Below are positions 26,169 through 34,666 of a stretch of DNA of 64,000 nt, one piece after another; the first letter of the stretch is position 1; each line of letters opens with the position of its first letter. Origin of the DNA: an uncultured Clostridia bacterium (lineage in GTDB: Bacteria; Bacillota; Clostridia; Lachnospirales; Anaerotignaceae); assembly GCA_937901125.1 (NCBI GenBank), contig CALCGT010000006.1:23211-87210 (forward strand). Reading direction: 5' to 3'. Made by a program: the position numbers and the translations under genes. Under the pieces are notes generated by a model. It had not been told where the DNA came from. It searched no databases and saw only the letters and a list, made by a program, of their open reading frames with translations.

Positions 26169-27107
26169 ATGATCGAATTGACACAGAAAATGATAGCGAT
26201 TCTGCTGTTGGTACTGGCGGCGGCGGTGGTCGTATTATGCATCCTCTGCATCGTGCTGTTCGTTAAGTTCAGCGGGCAGAAGAAGAAATATGATTATTTT
26301 ATGGGGGCAAATCGCAGACCTTCCCATAATCTTGAAATGAAAATTGAAGAATACTTTGAAACTTCCAAGCGCATCGAAGAAAAATACTCCAAGCTGCTGG
26401 ATATGGTGACGGATATGGATAAAACAGATAAATCCAAGATCCAGAAAGTGGGTCTCATCCGCTACAATCCCTTCGATGAAATGGGCGGTAACCTCTGTTT
26501 CGCTCTGGCTCTTTTGGATGGCAACGATAACGGTGTTGTGCTGAATGGTATCCATAGCCGCACTGGTTCCTTTACCTACGCGAAGCCTATTGAAATGGGC
26601 GTCAGCACCTATATGCTTTCTGAAGAAGAAGTGAAGGCAGTGGAAATGGCGAAGAACAACAGCTATGAACCGGAACACGAAAAAGTTGTAAAGGTTCGTT
26701 TCAAACCTACCTTCCGTCGAAAGGATAAGGACGCAGCCATGGAGGAACAGATCACATTGGATCAGGTGGAAATGGTGGATGAAACCGAAGAAAAAGTACC
26801 TGCACCCAGAATGTCTTCCATCGGCGATGTGACCCAGGCAGAAAAAGAGCTGATCTTAAAGGAAGAAACTTTGGCAGGGAAAATCGCTGCGGCGGAATCT
26901 ATCCTGAAAATGCGGGAAGAAGCAAGGGCCGCGGAGGCCAAGGAAGCAGTGGAAAAACAGGAACAGGCTGTGGAAAACACAGAGGAACCTGTGGAAGAAA
27001 CAGAAATTCCCGAGCCTGCTTTCATGGAACCTGTCTTTATGGAACCTGTTTTCCTTGATAAAACTGAGGAAGAAGAGGAAGAAGAGGAAGAAAACGAAGA
27101 AAAATAA
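26169..27107 (+). CDS. DUF4446-family membrane protein with acidic tail
   Basis: The 312-aa product has one N-terminal membrane helix (residues 8-32) and a coiled segment (EEYFETSKRIEEKYSKLLD). The conserved DUF4446 core (RYNPFDEMGGNLCFALALLD ..., ~95-165) follows. DUF4446 genes commonly follow parB in Clostridia, and their function is unknown. Here the core is extended by ~150 residues that are rich in Glu, Ala and Pro and end in a run of acidic residues, with a repeated MEPVF motif. It starts 14 bases after parB. Confidence 0.85.
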   Translation: MIELTQKMIAILLLVLAAAVVVLCILCIVLFVKFSGQKKKYDYFMGANRRPSHNLEMKIEEYFETSKRIEEKYSKLLDMVTDMDKTDKSKIQKVGLIRYNPFDEMGGNLCFALALLDGNDNGVVLNGIHSRTGSFTYAKPIEMGVSTYMLSEEEVKAVEMAKNNSYEPEHEKVVKVRFKPTFRRKDKDAAMEEQITLDQVEMVDETEEKVPAPRMSSIGDVTQAEKELILKEETLAGKIAAAESILKMREEARAAEAKEAVEKQEQAVENTEEPVEETEIPEPAFMEPVFMEPVFLDKTEEEEEEEEENEEK

Positions 27108-27111
27108 AGGA

Positions 27112-27137
27112 AAGGGGCAGAAATCAGCCCCTTTTTT
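27112..27137 (+). terminator. Intrinsic terminator of the parAB operon
   Basis: The stem AAGGGGC/GCCCCTT is followed by a T-run five bases after the DUF4446 stop. Confidence 0.85.
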
Positions 27138-27160
27138 GGTATCCATTCTGTGGGGAAACC

Positions 27161-27259
27161 TGTGGATAAGTTGAAATCTTTTCCACATTTTGTGGATAAC
27201 TTGTGTATGATTGGCAGTTATCCAGTAAGTTTTCCACAATATCAACAGGGTTATCCACA
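27161..27259. other. DnaA-box cluster upstream of the HAD gene
   Basis: Within 100 bases there are three perfect boxes: TGTGGATAA at 27161-27169 and 27191-27199, and TTATCCACA at 27251-27259. One-mismatch TTTTCCACA boxes lie at 27179-27187 and 27230-27238, with a weaker TTATCCAGT at 27218-27226. It lies ~22 kb from the origin, upstream of the HAD gene at 27299. This density outside the origin suggests a DnaA titration or control site. Confidence 0.75.
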
Positions 27260-27298
27260 GGATAGGGGAAAGAATTTATGTAAACAAAGGAGGCCGAA

Positions 27299-28102
27299 AT
27301 GGGCTATAAAATGGTATTTTCCGACATGGACGGCACATTACTATGGAAAGGAGTCCGTGTTTCTGTGGAAAACTCCACTGCAATCCGAAAAGCTGTGGAT
27401 AAGGGAGTGGAGTTTGTCATCTGCACTGGGCGTGGTATTTTTGGTGTGGAAGAGTATCTGAAGGAATTGGATCTGATCGGCAAAAAGGGCTATGTCATCT
27501 GTCAAAATGGGGCGGCAGTTTATGACCTGCGGGATATGCGTTTGTTGATTTGCAAGAGCTTTTCCCCGGCACTGATTGCGCCGGTGGCAAAGATCGCCCG
27601 AGAGTTAGGGCTGGAGATCTATTATTATGATAACAGTGGTTTTATGGCGGAAGAAGCTACGGAACGGGTGCAGAAATATACTCGGACAACGGGGATGAAA
27701 ATTCGTCTCCTTCAGGAACCTACCGATTTTGAAGGGGAGTTTACCAAATTTCAAATCAGCGGCCCCCGGGAAAAACTCCTTATCGTAAAGGAGAAAGCAG
27801 AAAAGATACTTGGAGATAAAATGAATCTGTTTTTCTCCAGTGAAGTGTATCTGGAATTTGTAAACAAGGATGTCAGCAAGGGTGATGCTTTGGAAGCCAC
27901 CGCCAGAGAAGCCGGCGTTGACCTGAAGGATACCATTGCCATTGGCGACAGCGATAATGATCTGCCCATGATCCTGAAAGCAGGTCTGGGCGTTGCCATG
28001 AAAAATGGGGAAGAGCATGTGAAAGCCGCGGCGGATTATATCACCGAACGGGATTGCGAGGAAAATGGCGTGGCGGAAGTCATAGAAAAATTTATATTCT
28101 AA
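27299..28102 (+). CDS. HAD-superfamily hydrolase (Cof-type phosphatase)
   Basis: The 267-aa protein is a Cof/YbjI-like phosphatase with motif I FSDMDGTLL (residues 6-14; nucleophile Asp8), a type IIB cap domain in the middle, Lys ~195 in KGDALEA, and motif IV AIGDSDNDLPM. Family members dephosphorylate sugar phosphates or flavin precursors; the substrate cannot be told. AAAGGAGG precedes the ATG. A DnaA-box cluster forms its upstream region, so replication-linked control is possible. Confidence 0.88.
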   Translation: MGYKMVFSDMDGTLLWKGVRVSVENSTAIRKAVDKGVEFVICTGRGIFGVEEYLKELDLIGKKGYVICQNGAAVYDLRDMRLLICKSFSPALIAPVAKIARELGLEIYYYDNSGFMAEEATERVQKYTRTTGMKIRLLQEPTDFEGEFTKFQISGPREKLLIVKEKAEKILGDKMNLFFSSEVYLEFVNKDVSKGDALEATAREAGVDLKDTIAIGDSDNDLPMILKAGLGVAMKNGEEHVKAAADYITERDCEENGVAEVIEKFIF

Positions 28103-28150
28103 TTAAATAGTAGATGAATTATATTAATTATATTAGCTGAGGTGAAAGAA

Positions 28151-28822
28151 ATGGAAAATAGTAGTCAATATATAAGAAAAAAACTATTAGAAAAATTTGA
28201 ATTTCAGAATTATGGACATGCTTTGGAAATATTATATGAGGCATTTCCTCAGGAATGGGAGGAGATACAGGATTGTTTAGAACAACTGCTTATTTCTATA
28301 GATGATTTAAAAGCAGCTGGTGGGAATGAAACAGCAATTCCTAAAAAATTTGATGATATTTTATATCCTTTGGGTTGGAGGGAAATCAGAATCACGGGTG
28401 ATTTACTGGTAAAGATGTATCCAAGAAAGGCGAATCAAAGGGGACGTTTTTCAGAGGAACCATTTGATGAAAAAGTAATAGAAGGATATATTGATGGACA
28501 TAATATTGATTTTATTAAAGATAAAGTAGCTTTTGACTTAGAGTGGAATAGTAAGGATCAAACATTTGATCGTGATTTGCTTGCAATGCGGACTTATTTT
28601 GATTGTGGTTTGATTGAGGTTGGAATTATCGTAACCAGATCAAAGGAATTAAATGATGTTTTTAAAGAAATTACTGATAAGAATGGTAATACTTTAATCA
28701 AAAAATATGGAGCAAGTACAACGTGGATGGGAAAATTAGAGTATAGATTAAAGTCGCGAAGAAATGGCGGATGTCCAATTTTGGCTATTGGAATCAAGAA
28801 AACTTGTGTAGAGGGGTACTAA
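28151..28822 (+). CDS. BglII/BstYI-family type II restriction endonuclease
   Basis: The 223-aa protein resembles BglII/BstYI-type restriction enzymes in length and in its core. KKFDDILYPLGWREI is followed by IDFIKDKVAFDLEWNSKDQ, where Asp and Glu eight to ten residues apart fit a PD-(D/E)XK-like catalytic site, and then by RTYFDCGLIEVGIIVTR. BstYI and BglII cut sites containing GATC; the specificity here is inferred from the family only. It is very AT-rich compared with its neighbours, a sign of transfer. The ATG at 28151 follows GAGGTG. The methylase gene starts three bases after its stop. Confidence 0.78.
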   Translation: MENSSQYIRKKLLEKFEFQNYGHALEILYEAFPQEWEEIQDCLEQLLISIDDLKAAGGNETAIPKKFDDILYPLGWREIRITGDLLVKMYPRKANQRGRFSEEPFDEKVIEGYIDGHNIDFIKDKVAFDLEWNSKDQTFDRDLLAMRTYFDCGLIEVGIIVTRSKELNDVFKEITDKNGNTLIKKYGASTTWMGKLEYRLKSRRNGGCPILAIGIKKTCVEGY

Positions 28823-28825
28823 CTT

Positions 28826-29485
28826 ATGACTAAAGAAGAATTAGACTTAACGATAGAAGATTTTAGAAATTTTACAAATGGCAAGAAATATAAAACAATT
28901 TATGCGGATCCACCGTGGCAATTTCAAAACAGAACAGGAAAAGTGGCACCAGAGCATAAAAGACTTACTCGGTATGATACAATGAAACTAGATGAAATAA
29001 AACAATTGCCTGTCGATGAAATTGCAGATGAAAAGAGTCATTTATATTTATGGGTACCAAATGCTTTATTACCAGAAGGTTTGGAGGTTATGAAAGCGTG
29101 GGGATTTCAATATAAGACAAATATTATCTGGGAAAAAGTTAGGAAAGATGGTATGCCAGATGGCAGAGGTGTTGGGTTTTATTTTAGAAATGTAACAGAG
29201 ATGCTTTTATTTGGTATTAAGGGTGATAAAAATAGAACATTACATGCTGGAAGGTCTCAAGTGAATTTAATCAGATCGATTAAGAGAGAGCATTCGAGAA
29301 AGCCAGATGAATTTATTCCTTTAATTGAGAGCTGTTCATCTGCACCTTTTTTAGAGCTATTTGCAAGAGGTGATAGATGTGGTTGGGATATGTGGGGAAA
29401 TCAGGCGACAGATGATTATGAACCCACTTGGAACACATATTCAAATCATACAATTGCAAAAAAAATGAGTAGATATAAAAATTAA
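28826..29485 (+). CDS. MT-A70-family adenine-N6 DNA methyltransferase
   Basis: The 219-aa enzyme carries the catalytic DPPW motif at residues 28-31 and the MT-A70 C-terminal part (FLELFARGDRCGWDMWGN) that helps bind S-adenosylmethionine. Paired with the restriction enzyme just upstream, it should methylate an adenine in the shared target and protect the host. The whole pair is AT-rich and sits between an ordinary HAD gene and serS, so it looks like a recent insertion. A strong terminator follows. No controller gene is visible. Confidence 0.87.
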   Translation: MTKEELDLTIEDFRNFTNGKKYKTIYADPPWQFQNRTGKVAPEHKRLTRYDTMKLDEIKQLPVDEIADEKSHLYLWVPNALLPEGLEVMKAWGFQYKTNIIWEKVRKDGMPDGRGVGFYFRNVTEMLLFGIKGDKNRTLHAGRSQVNLIRSIKREHSRKPDEFIPLIESCSSAPFLELFARGDRCGWDMWGNQATDDYEPTWNTYSNHTIAKKMSRYKN

Positions 29486-29490
29486 AAAGG

Positions 29491-29581
29491 GAAAGCCCGT
29501 CGCCAGGGGAGACGACGGGCTATGGGGTGCGCGCGCCACCCCGGGGCATATTGTGGTACAGGAAAAGGGGTTTCTTGTACC
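29491..29581. terminator. Three tandem hairpins after the restriction-modification pair
   Basis: AGCCCGTCG/CGACGGGCT (29491-29522) forms a GC-rich stem. It is followed by GGGGTG/CACCCC around a CGCGCG loop (29524-29542) and by GGTACA-GAAA/TTTC-TGTACC (29555-29581). The first is a plausible terminator for the methylase gene, although its T-tract is poor. The rest of the gap to 29745 is AT-rich without a gene. Confidence 0.6.
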
Positions 29582-29744
29582 TCTTTAGTATACCATGATT
29601 AAAAGGAATTTGGCTTTAAGAAAAAATTAAAATTGTATTAAAATTTAATCGATTTTCCGTAAAAAATTGATTTTTTTGTGGGACAGATTTGCCCCAAATC
29701 CAGAAAAAATGGGGCTTGAATTTTTTTACTATTGTGATATAATT

Positions 29745-29998
29745 AAACAATAGAGTCAAAATAGCGATGGCAAAAGCCTGAAGGAAAGCTAAATTTTTGA
29801 AGTCTCCTGCAGAGAGCCGATGGTTGGTGCAAATCGGCGGAGGATAGAAAATGTTCCACTTTCCAAGCTGCCGGTGAAAATCGGAAGGGTAAGCCCTTTA
29901 TAGCTGTTCAAGAGGTCCGAAGGTGTTTCGGGCAATCTGGGTGGCAACGCGGGAAATTCTCGTCCCTGAATTTTGTTTCGGGATCGGGAATTTTTTTA
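29745..29998 (+). ncRNA. T-box riboswitch controlling serS
   Basis: The ~250-nt leader has the standard T-box parts: AGAGAGCCGATGG and GGTGCAAATCGGC in stem I, a probable specifier UCC (Ser) at 29855-29857, and the T-box core GGGTGGCAACGCGG at ~29939-29952. A terminator hairpin (29957-29990) is followed by seven T residues. Uncharged tRNA-Ser pairing with the UCC and the T-box bulge should favour the antiterminator and switch on serS. The gene behind it fits this identity. Confidence 0.93.
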
Positions 29999-30058
29999 TT
30001 TTATAAAAAATTTCCGGATCCAAGTGATTTTTTCATATTTTAAGGAGGTCATCAGACT

Positions 30059-31354
30059 ATGTTAGACATTAAATTTGTAAGAGAAAACCCTGAAGTTGTA
30101 AAAGAAAATATCCGCAAAAAATTCCAGGATCAGAAACTGCCTCTGGTAGATGAAGTTCTGGAACTGGATAAAGAAAACAGAGCCATCAAACAGGAAGTAG
30201 AAGCTTTGAGAGCAGAAAGAAACAAACTTTCCAAACAGATCGGCGCACTGATGGGCAAAGGCGAAAAAGAAGAAGCAGAAAAGGTAAAAGCACAGATTGC
30301 TGCTGAAGCAGAAAGAGTAGAAGTTCTGAGCGTAAGAGAAAAAGAAGTAGAAGAACGCATCAAAGTCATCATGATGACTATCCCCAATATCATCGATCCT
30401 TCCGTTCCCATCGGGAAAGATGACAGCGAAAACGTGGAAGTAGAAAAATTTGGTGAACCTGTTGTTCCCGATTTTGAAATTCCTTACCATACAGATATCA
30501 TGGAAACTTTTGATGGTATCGATCTGGAAAGTGCAAGAAAAGTTGCCGGCAACGGCTTCTATTATCTGATGGGCGATATTGCTCGTCTGCATTCCGCAGT
30601 TCTGGCTTACGCTAGAGACTTCATGATCGGCAGAGGCTTCAAATATTGCATCCCTCCGTTCATGATCCGTTCCAACGTTGTAACAGGCGTTATGAGCTTT
30701 GCAGAAATGGACGCAATGATGTATAAGATCGAAGGGGAAGACCTGTATCTGATCGGTACATCCGAACATTCCATGATCGGTAAATTCATCGACTCCATGA
30801 ATAAAGAAGAAGACCTGCCCCAGACACTGACAAGCTACAGCCCTTGCTTCCGTAAGGAAAAAGGTGCTCACGGTATCGAAGAAAGAGGCGTTTACCGTAT
30901 CCACCAGTTCGAAAAGCAGGAAATGATTGTTGTATGTAAGCCCGAAGAATCCCCCATGTGGTATGATAAACTGTGGCAGAATACAGTAGATCTGTTCCGT
31001 TCCATGGATATCCCCGTAAGAACACTGGAATGCTGCTCCGGCGATCTGGCTGACCTGAAGGTAAAATCCGTTGACGTAGAAGCATGGTCTCCCAGACAGA
31101 AAAAATATTTCGAAATCGGCAGCTGTTCCAACCTGGGCGATGCACAGGCAAGACGTCTGAATATCCGTGTACAGGGCGCTGATGGCAAGAAATACTTCGC
31201 TCACACACTGAACAACACAGTAGCAGCACCTCCTCGTATGCTGATCGCATTCCTGGAAAACAACCTGCAGGCTGACGGTACAGTCAATATCCCTGAAGTT
31301 CTGTGGCCTTACATGGGCGGTACAAAGAAACTGATCCCTTCCAAGAAAAAATAA
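30059..31354 (+). CDS. serS: Seryl-tRNA synthetase
   Basis: The 431-aa class II enzyme charges tRNA-Ser (and tRNA-Sec where present). The N-terminal coiled-coil arm (residues ~28-105, rich in Lys/Glu) grips the long variable arm of the tRNA. The catalytic part contains motif 2 (FRKEKGAHGIEERGVYRIHQFEK) and motif 3 (LNNTVAAPPRMLIAFLENN). Length is normal. AAGGAGG precedes the ATG. Expression is under the T-box at 29745. Confidence 0.97.
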   Translation: MLDIKFVRENPEVVKENIRKKFQDQKLPLVDEVLELDKENRAIKQEVEALRAERNKLSKQIGALMGKGEKEEAEKVKAQIAAEAERVEVLSVREKEVEERIKVIMMTIPNIIDPSVPIGKDDSENVEVEKFGEPVVPDFEIPYHTDIMETFDGIDLESARKVAGNGFYYLMGDIARLHSAVLAYARDFMIGRGFKYCIPPFMIRSNVVTGVMSFAEMDAMMYKIEGEDLYLIGTSEHSMIGKFIDSMNKEEDLPQTLTSYSPCFRKEKGAHGIEERGVYRIHQFEKQEMIVVCKPEESPMWYDKLWQNTVDLFRSMDIPVRTLECCSGDLADLKVKSVDVEAWSPRQKKYFEIGSCSNLGDAQARRLNIRVQGADGKKYFAHTLNNTVAAPPRMLIAFLENNLQADGTVNIPEVLWPYMGGTKKLIPSKKK

Positions 31355-31371
31355 TCAAAAATGAAATTGAG

Positions 31372-31400
31372 CCCCTATCTCTGATAGGGGTTTCTTTTTT
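31372..31400 (+). terminator. Intrinsic terminator after serS
   Basis: The perfect stem CCCCTATC/GATAGGGG with a TCT loop and T-rich tail lies 17 bases past the stop. The following gap to 31640 shows only an imperfect CCCCGCAAA/TTTGCGG...GGGG pairing and no gene. Confidence 0.88.
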
Positions 31401-31648
31401 CTGCCTGCGAACAAAATGTAACAAACCCATCCCTGAGAAAAAAACATCTCCCCGCAAAGACGTTCTACTAAAAATGCAGTGGAGAAATTTTTTTGCGGTG
31501 GGGAAGTGCATGAATCAATTTTTGTTCTTGGCGGCACTTTTATAGGACTATATTTTTGATGCGATGGAGAATGTTTTTTCGCAGCGGCGTTCCGTAACCC
31601 CAGATTTTTTTCTAACGGGCGTTTCATGGCTTTTGTCTGTTTTCATCC

Positions 31649-31677
31649 TTGTGCGGCGCAATTTTTTGTGTTAGAAT
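31649..31677 (+). promoter_or_regulatory. Promoter of the SnoaL-like gene
   Basis: TTGTGC and TAGAAT are separated by 17 bases, with a TG-extended -10 (TGTTAGAAT). Confidence 0.6.
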
Positions 31678-31737
31678 GGGACTATAGAAACACATTTGTA
31701 CATATATTGGGAACAAAAAGAGATGGGGGTGCGTTTT

Positions 31738-32118
31738 ATGATGCGTCAGAGAGAAGAAACAATCAAGGTTTGGTTCGATATGTGGTTGAGCGATGATATT
31801 ACGCCTATGCATGCCCTTTTTACCGATGATGTGGTATACACAGAATGTTGGGGCAACCAATACATTGGCAAAGAAGAGATCGATCAATGGTTCGAAGATT
31901 GGCACAAGCATAACTGCATGAATGTTTGGGATGTAAAACGCTTCATGCATGCAGAAGATAAGACCATTGTGGAATGGCACATGGAAGCACTTACTATGAA
32001 TGGTACGACCCGTTGGATGGATGGTGTATATGTCATCGAATGGGATGAAAAGGAGCAGATCAAATCCCTGCGGGAATATGGCGCAAATCATAGAACGACT
32101 CGTCCCTATGGGGAATAA
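31738..32118 (+). CDS. SnoaL/NTF2-like fold protein
   Basis: The 126-aa protein has the pattern of a SnoaL-like (NTF2 fold) domain: an N-terminal helix (EETIKVWFDMWLS), FTDDVVYTECWG, YIGKEEIDQWFEDW, and later strands (TIVEWHMEAL, GVYVIEWDEKEQI). Such proteins may be small enzymes or ligand binders, and the role here is unknown. Start 31738 was chosen because GGGGGTG lies seven bases upstream; a second ATG follows directly. It stands alone between its own promoter and a terminator. Confidence 0.78.
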   Translation: MMRQREETIKVWFDMWLSDDITPMHALFTDDVVYTECWGNQYIGKEEIDQWFEDWHKHNCMNVWDVKRFMHAEDKTIVEWHMEALTMNGTTRWMDGVYVIEWDEKEQIKSLREYGANHRTTRPYGE

Positions 32119-32137
32119 TTTTATTCAGGAAAATAAC

Positions 32138-32170
32138 AAAGAAAGGATGTCTAAACAGACATCCTTTCTT
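32138..32170. terminator. Bidirectional terminator
   Basis: AAAGAAAGGATGTCT/AGACATCCTTTCTT forms a 14-bp stem with a 4-base loop and can serve both the plus-strand SnoaL-like gene and the leftward SIMPL gene. Confidence 0.85.
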
Positions 32171-32318
32171 ATTACTATTTTGTGTTACAAAAGCGGATGC
32201 TTTTGCGAATATAGTTCCAAGGAAATGATTCCCTTGAAAGGGGAAAACTGCTGCCAGTACTTTGTACTGGTCAGTTTTGCATTGTAAGCAGTGCTACAGG
32301 AACAAAGTCCCCAAGGTC

Positions 32319-33047
32319 TTAGAAGCCGTAGGTTACGGAAATATTGGCAGTAATTTTGATTTTTCCATAGCTGATAGAAGTGCCGCCGTCGCCGCCTGCG
32401 GTTTCTGCCACAGCGTCTTCCATTGCCATGGACATTTTTGCATTTTCCACATAATAGGCGTTACGGGAAGTTTCGGTCACGCTTTTCACTGCACCCAGGG
32501 GTTTGCCAAAGGCCTGGGCAATGGAAAACGCTGATTTTTCCGCGTTTTTCACTGCTACCTGTAATGCCTGCCCATAATATGCGCTCTGGTCGGAAATGGA
32601 GAAGGAAACGCCGTTGGTGCCCGTTGCCCCTGCCTTCAGGGCGGCGTCGATATATTTGCCTGTGTTGTCGATATCCTTTGTGGTCACCTGCAGGTCTGTG
32701 CCGGAACGATAGCCGCTGATGGTACGTTTGCCTGTTGCGTCATCGTAGTTATACATAGGATAGACGGAAGTATAGGTGGTTACGATGTTTTCTTTTGCCA
32801 CGCCAAGCTCTTCCATGGCTTTTGTGACAGACTGCACGATCTTATTGCTTTCTTTTTGTGCCGCCTGAGAGGTTTTTCCCGTGGTTTCCACGCTCAGGTA
32901 AATTTCGGCTGTATCAGGGTCAGCCTGTACGATGCCGGTCCCGTTTACGTTGATCTCGCCTTCTGCGGCGTAGGCCATGCAAGTGCCGCCGATGGCCAGA
33001 GCCACTGTTGCTGTCAGCACAGCCAATGCTTTTTTCCATTTTTTCAT
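32319..33047 (-). CDS. Secreted SIMPL-domain (DUF541) protein
   Basis: The 242-aa product has a signal peptide (MKKWKKALAVLTATVALAI..., cleavage after AYA) and a SIMPL domain (residues ~30-240). The domain starts with INVNGTGIVQADPDTAEIYLSVET and contains the typical GYRSGTDLQVTTKDID stretch. SIMPL proteins sit in the periplasm or outside the membrane and form oligomers; their role is not settled. The ATG at 33047 is chosen over 33053 by the spacing to AGGAGA. Confidence 0.9.
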   Translation of the reverse strand: MKKWKKALAVLTATVALAIGGTCMAYAAEGEINVNGTGIVQADPDTAEIYLSVETTGKTSQAAQKESNKIVQSVTKAMEELGVAKENIVTTYTSVYPMYNYDDATGKRTISGYRSGTDLQVTTKDIDNTGKYIDAALKAGATGTNGVSFSISDQSAYYGQALQVAVKNAEKSAFSIAQAFGKPLGAVKSVTETSRNAYYVENAKMSMAMEDAVAETAGGDGGTSISYGKIKITANISVTYGF

Positions 33048-33286
33048 ACCCATTCTCCTTTCAAAAAACATGCTTTTTGTGATGTATATTTGTCCTTGCT
33101 TTATTGGACGGATGTCATTGGAAACAGTTCCCATTTTTTTTGAAAAATTTTGATTTTCCTACCTCTTTTTATTATACTATAGAAAAAACGGAGTGGCGCA
33201 TTTGCAGAAGAAAAATGGGGATGTTTCTTTTCTTCTGCAAAATGCCGCTGACCCCCTATAGGGGGAGCCGTTAGGAGTGATTTTAC

Positions 33287-34210
33287 ATGAAACAGACCTT
33301 AGTCATCGGCTCTGCGGTGGTCGATGTCATTATAAATATTCCCCATCTGCCCAAAACAGGGGAGGATGTCCATATCAGCAGCCAGACCCGTTCTTTGGGG
33401 GGCTGTGCTTATATCGTTTCCCATATCCTGCGCCATTTTGGCGCGCCCTATAGCCTTTGCACAGCAGTAGGTACGGGCATCTATGGGGATTTTGTCCATA
33501 AAAAATTACAGGAACGGGGCGTGCCCATCTATGTCCGCCGTCCCGAGGAAAACGGCTGCTGCTATTGTATGGTGGAGACAGGGGGCGAGCGTACCTTCAT
33601 CGTAGACCACGGAATCGAATACACCTTCCACGAGGCATATCTGGAGAAAATCGATACGGAAAACATCGACAGTGTCTATGTCTGCGGTTTGGAGATCGAG
33701 GAGGAAACCGGCTGGAACATCATCACATATCTGCAAAAGCATCCGGACTATACCATCTATTTTGCCCCCGGTGCCCGCATTATGGAAATCCAGTCCGACC
33801 GTATGGAGGCCATGCTGTCCCTCCGTCCCATTCTGCATATGAATGAAGGGGAAAGCCTTATTTTCACGGGGAAAAAGACCGTGGAAAAAGCGGCTCGTGC
33901 CATCCATGGTAAAACAGGCAATGCTGTCATCATCACCTTGGGGGAAAAAGGCTCCTATTGCTATGACGGGGTAGACCACTATGCTTCCCCGGTTCCTGCT
34001 CTGGTGAAGGATACCATCGGCGCAGGGGATTCCCACATGGGGGCAGTCATTTCCGCTAGACGTTTTGGTCTTTCCTTTGCCGATGCCATCTGGGCGGCCA
34101 ACCATATTTCTTCCGCTGTGGTAAGCAATGCAGGCGGTCTGCTGGAAGCAGAGGATTTTGCAAGGACGCTGGCATCCATGCCATTGGAATTACAGAAAAA
34201 ACTGAAATAA
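33287..34210 (+). CDS. PfkB/ribokinase-family carbohydrate kinase
   Basis: The 307-aa protein is a PfkB-type sugar kinase with the N-terminal signature GGCAYIVSHILRHFGAP (residues ~38-54) and the C-terminal catalytic signature DTIGAGDSHMGAVIS (~243-257; catalytic Asp in GAGDS). It phosphorylates a sugar or nucleoside using ATP; the substrate is not evident and no sugar transporter adjoins it. TAGGAGTG precedes the ATG, and a CCCCCTATAGGGGG palindrome lies just before that. Confidence 0.88.
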   Translation: MKQTLVIGSAVVDVIINIPHLPKTGEDVHISSQTRSLGGCAYIVSHILRHFGAPYSLCTAVGTGIYGDFVHKKLQERGVPIYVRRPEENGCCYCMVETGGERTFIVDHGIEYTFHEAYLEKIDTENIDSVYVCGLEIEEETGWNIITYLQKHPDYTIYFAPGARIMEIQSDRMEAMLSLRPILHMNEGESLIFTGKKTVEKAARAIHGKTGNAVIITLGEKGSYCYDGVDHYASPVPALVKDTIGAGDSHMGAVISARRFGLSFADAIWAANHISSAVVSNAGGLLEAEDFARTLASMPLELQKKLK

Positions 34211-34217
34211 TCAGCAA

Positions 34218-34243
34218 CCGACTGCACACGCAAGTCGGGTTTT
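34218..34243 (+). terminator. Intrinsic terminator after the PfkB gene
   Basis: The stem CCGACT...AGTCGG with a nine-base loop is followed by TTTT. Confidence 0.75.
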
Positions 34244-34326
34244 AAATATATTATGTGAATGGGATGAATAGATACAGAGGGAGAGAAAACAGGATGATAT
34301 CAGCATTAAAATTGATTTTATAAAAA

Positions 34327-34369
34327 TTAGCACTCGCATATTTACAGTGCTAACAATCGGTGTTATATT
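34327..34369 (+). promoter_or_regulatory. CIRCE operator overlapping a promoter
   Basis: TTAGCACTC, nine bases and CAGTGCTAA (34327-34353) match the HrcA operator CIRCE with one mismatch (the consensus second half is GAGTGCTAA). It overlaps the -35 of a promoter, TTTACA at 34341-34346 and TATATT at 34364-34369 with 17-base spacing. HrcA would therefore block transcription of the downstream gene at normal temperature. Confidence 0.85.
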
Positions 34370-34495
34370 GTATTCGAACAAAAGAGAGAGAAAAATCAAA
34401 AAGATATCTTCCCCTGGTTCAAAAAATAAAACACCTCGGCTCTCACCAATCGTGCGAATCCATTTTATGCTATCTTTTGAAAGGAGATATGACTT

Positions 34496-34666
34496 ATGAT
34501 GATGCATAGTTTTTTGGGAGACAATTTATTTGATGAAGATTGGGCAGAAACATCACTGAACAGAGAAGCCAGATCGCCATTGAAGGCTGATGATATTTTT
34601 CATAAAAATCAGGATTTCGACGAGGGAGACAGAAGAATAAACAGATGCGGTCCATGGCAAGCTTGA
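34496..34666 (+). pseudogene. Remnant of an Hsp20-type small heat-shock gene
   Basis: A short reading frame of 56 codons follows GAAAGGAGA and the CIRCE promoter. It begins MMMHSFLGDNLFDEDW, which resembles the start of clostridial Hsp20 proteins (as I recall them, M-M/L-M-P-S-I-F-G-E-N-L-F-D-D). The alpha-crystallin domain is missing. From about 34613 the DNA becomes repeat copy G, and the frame stops within it at 34664. The natural reading is a heat-shock gene truncated by a repeat. A functional micro-protein cannot be excluded. Confidence 0.6.
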
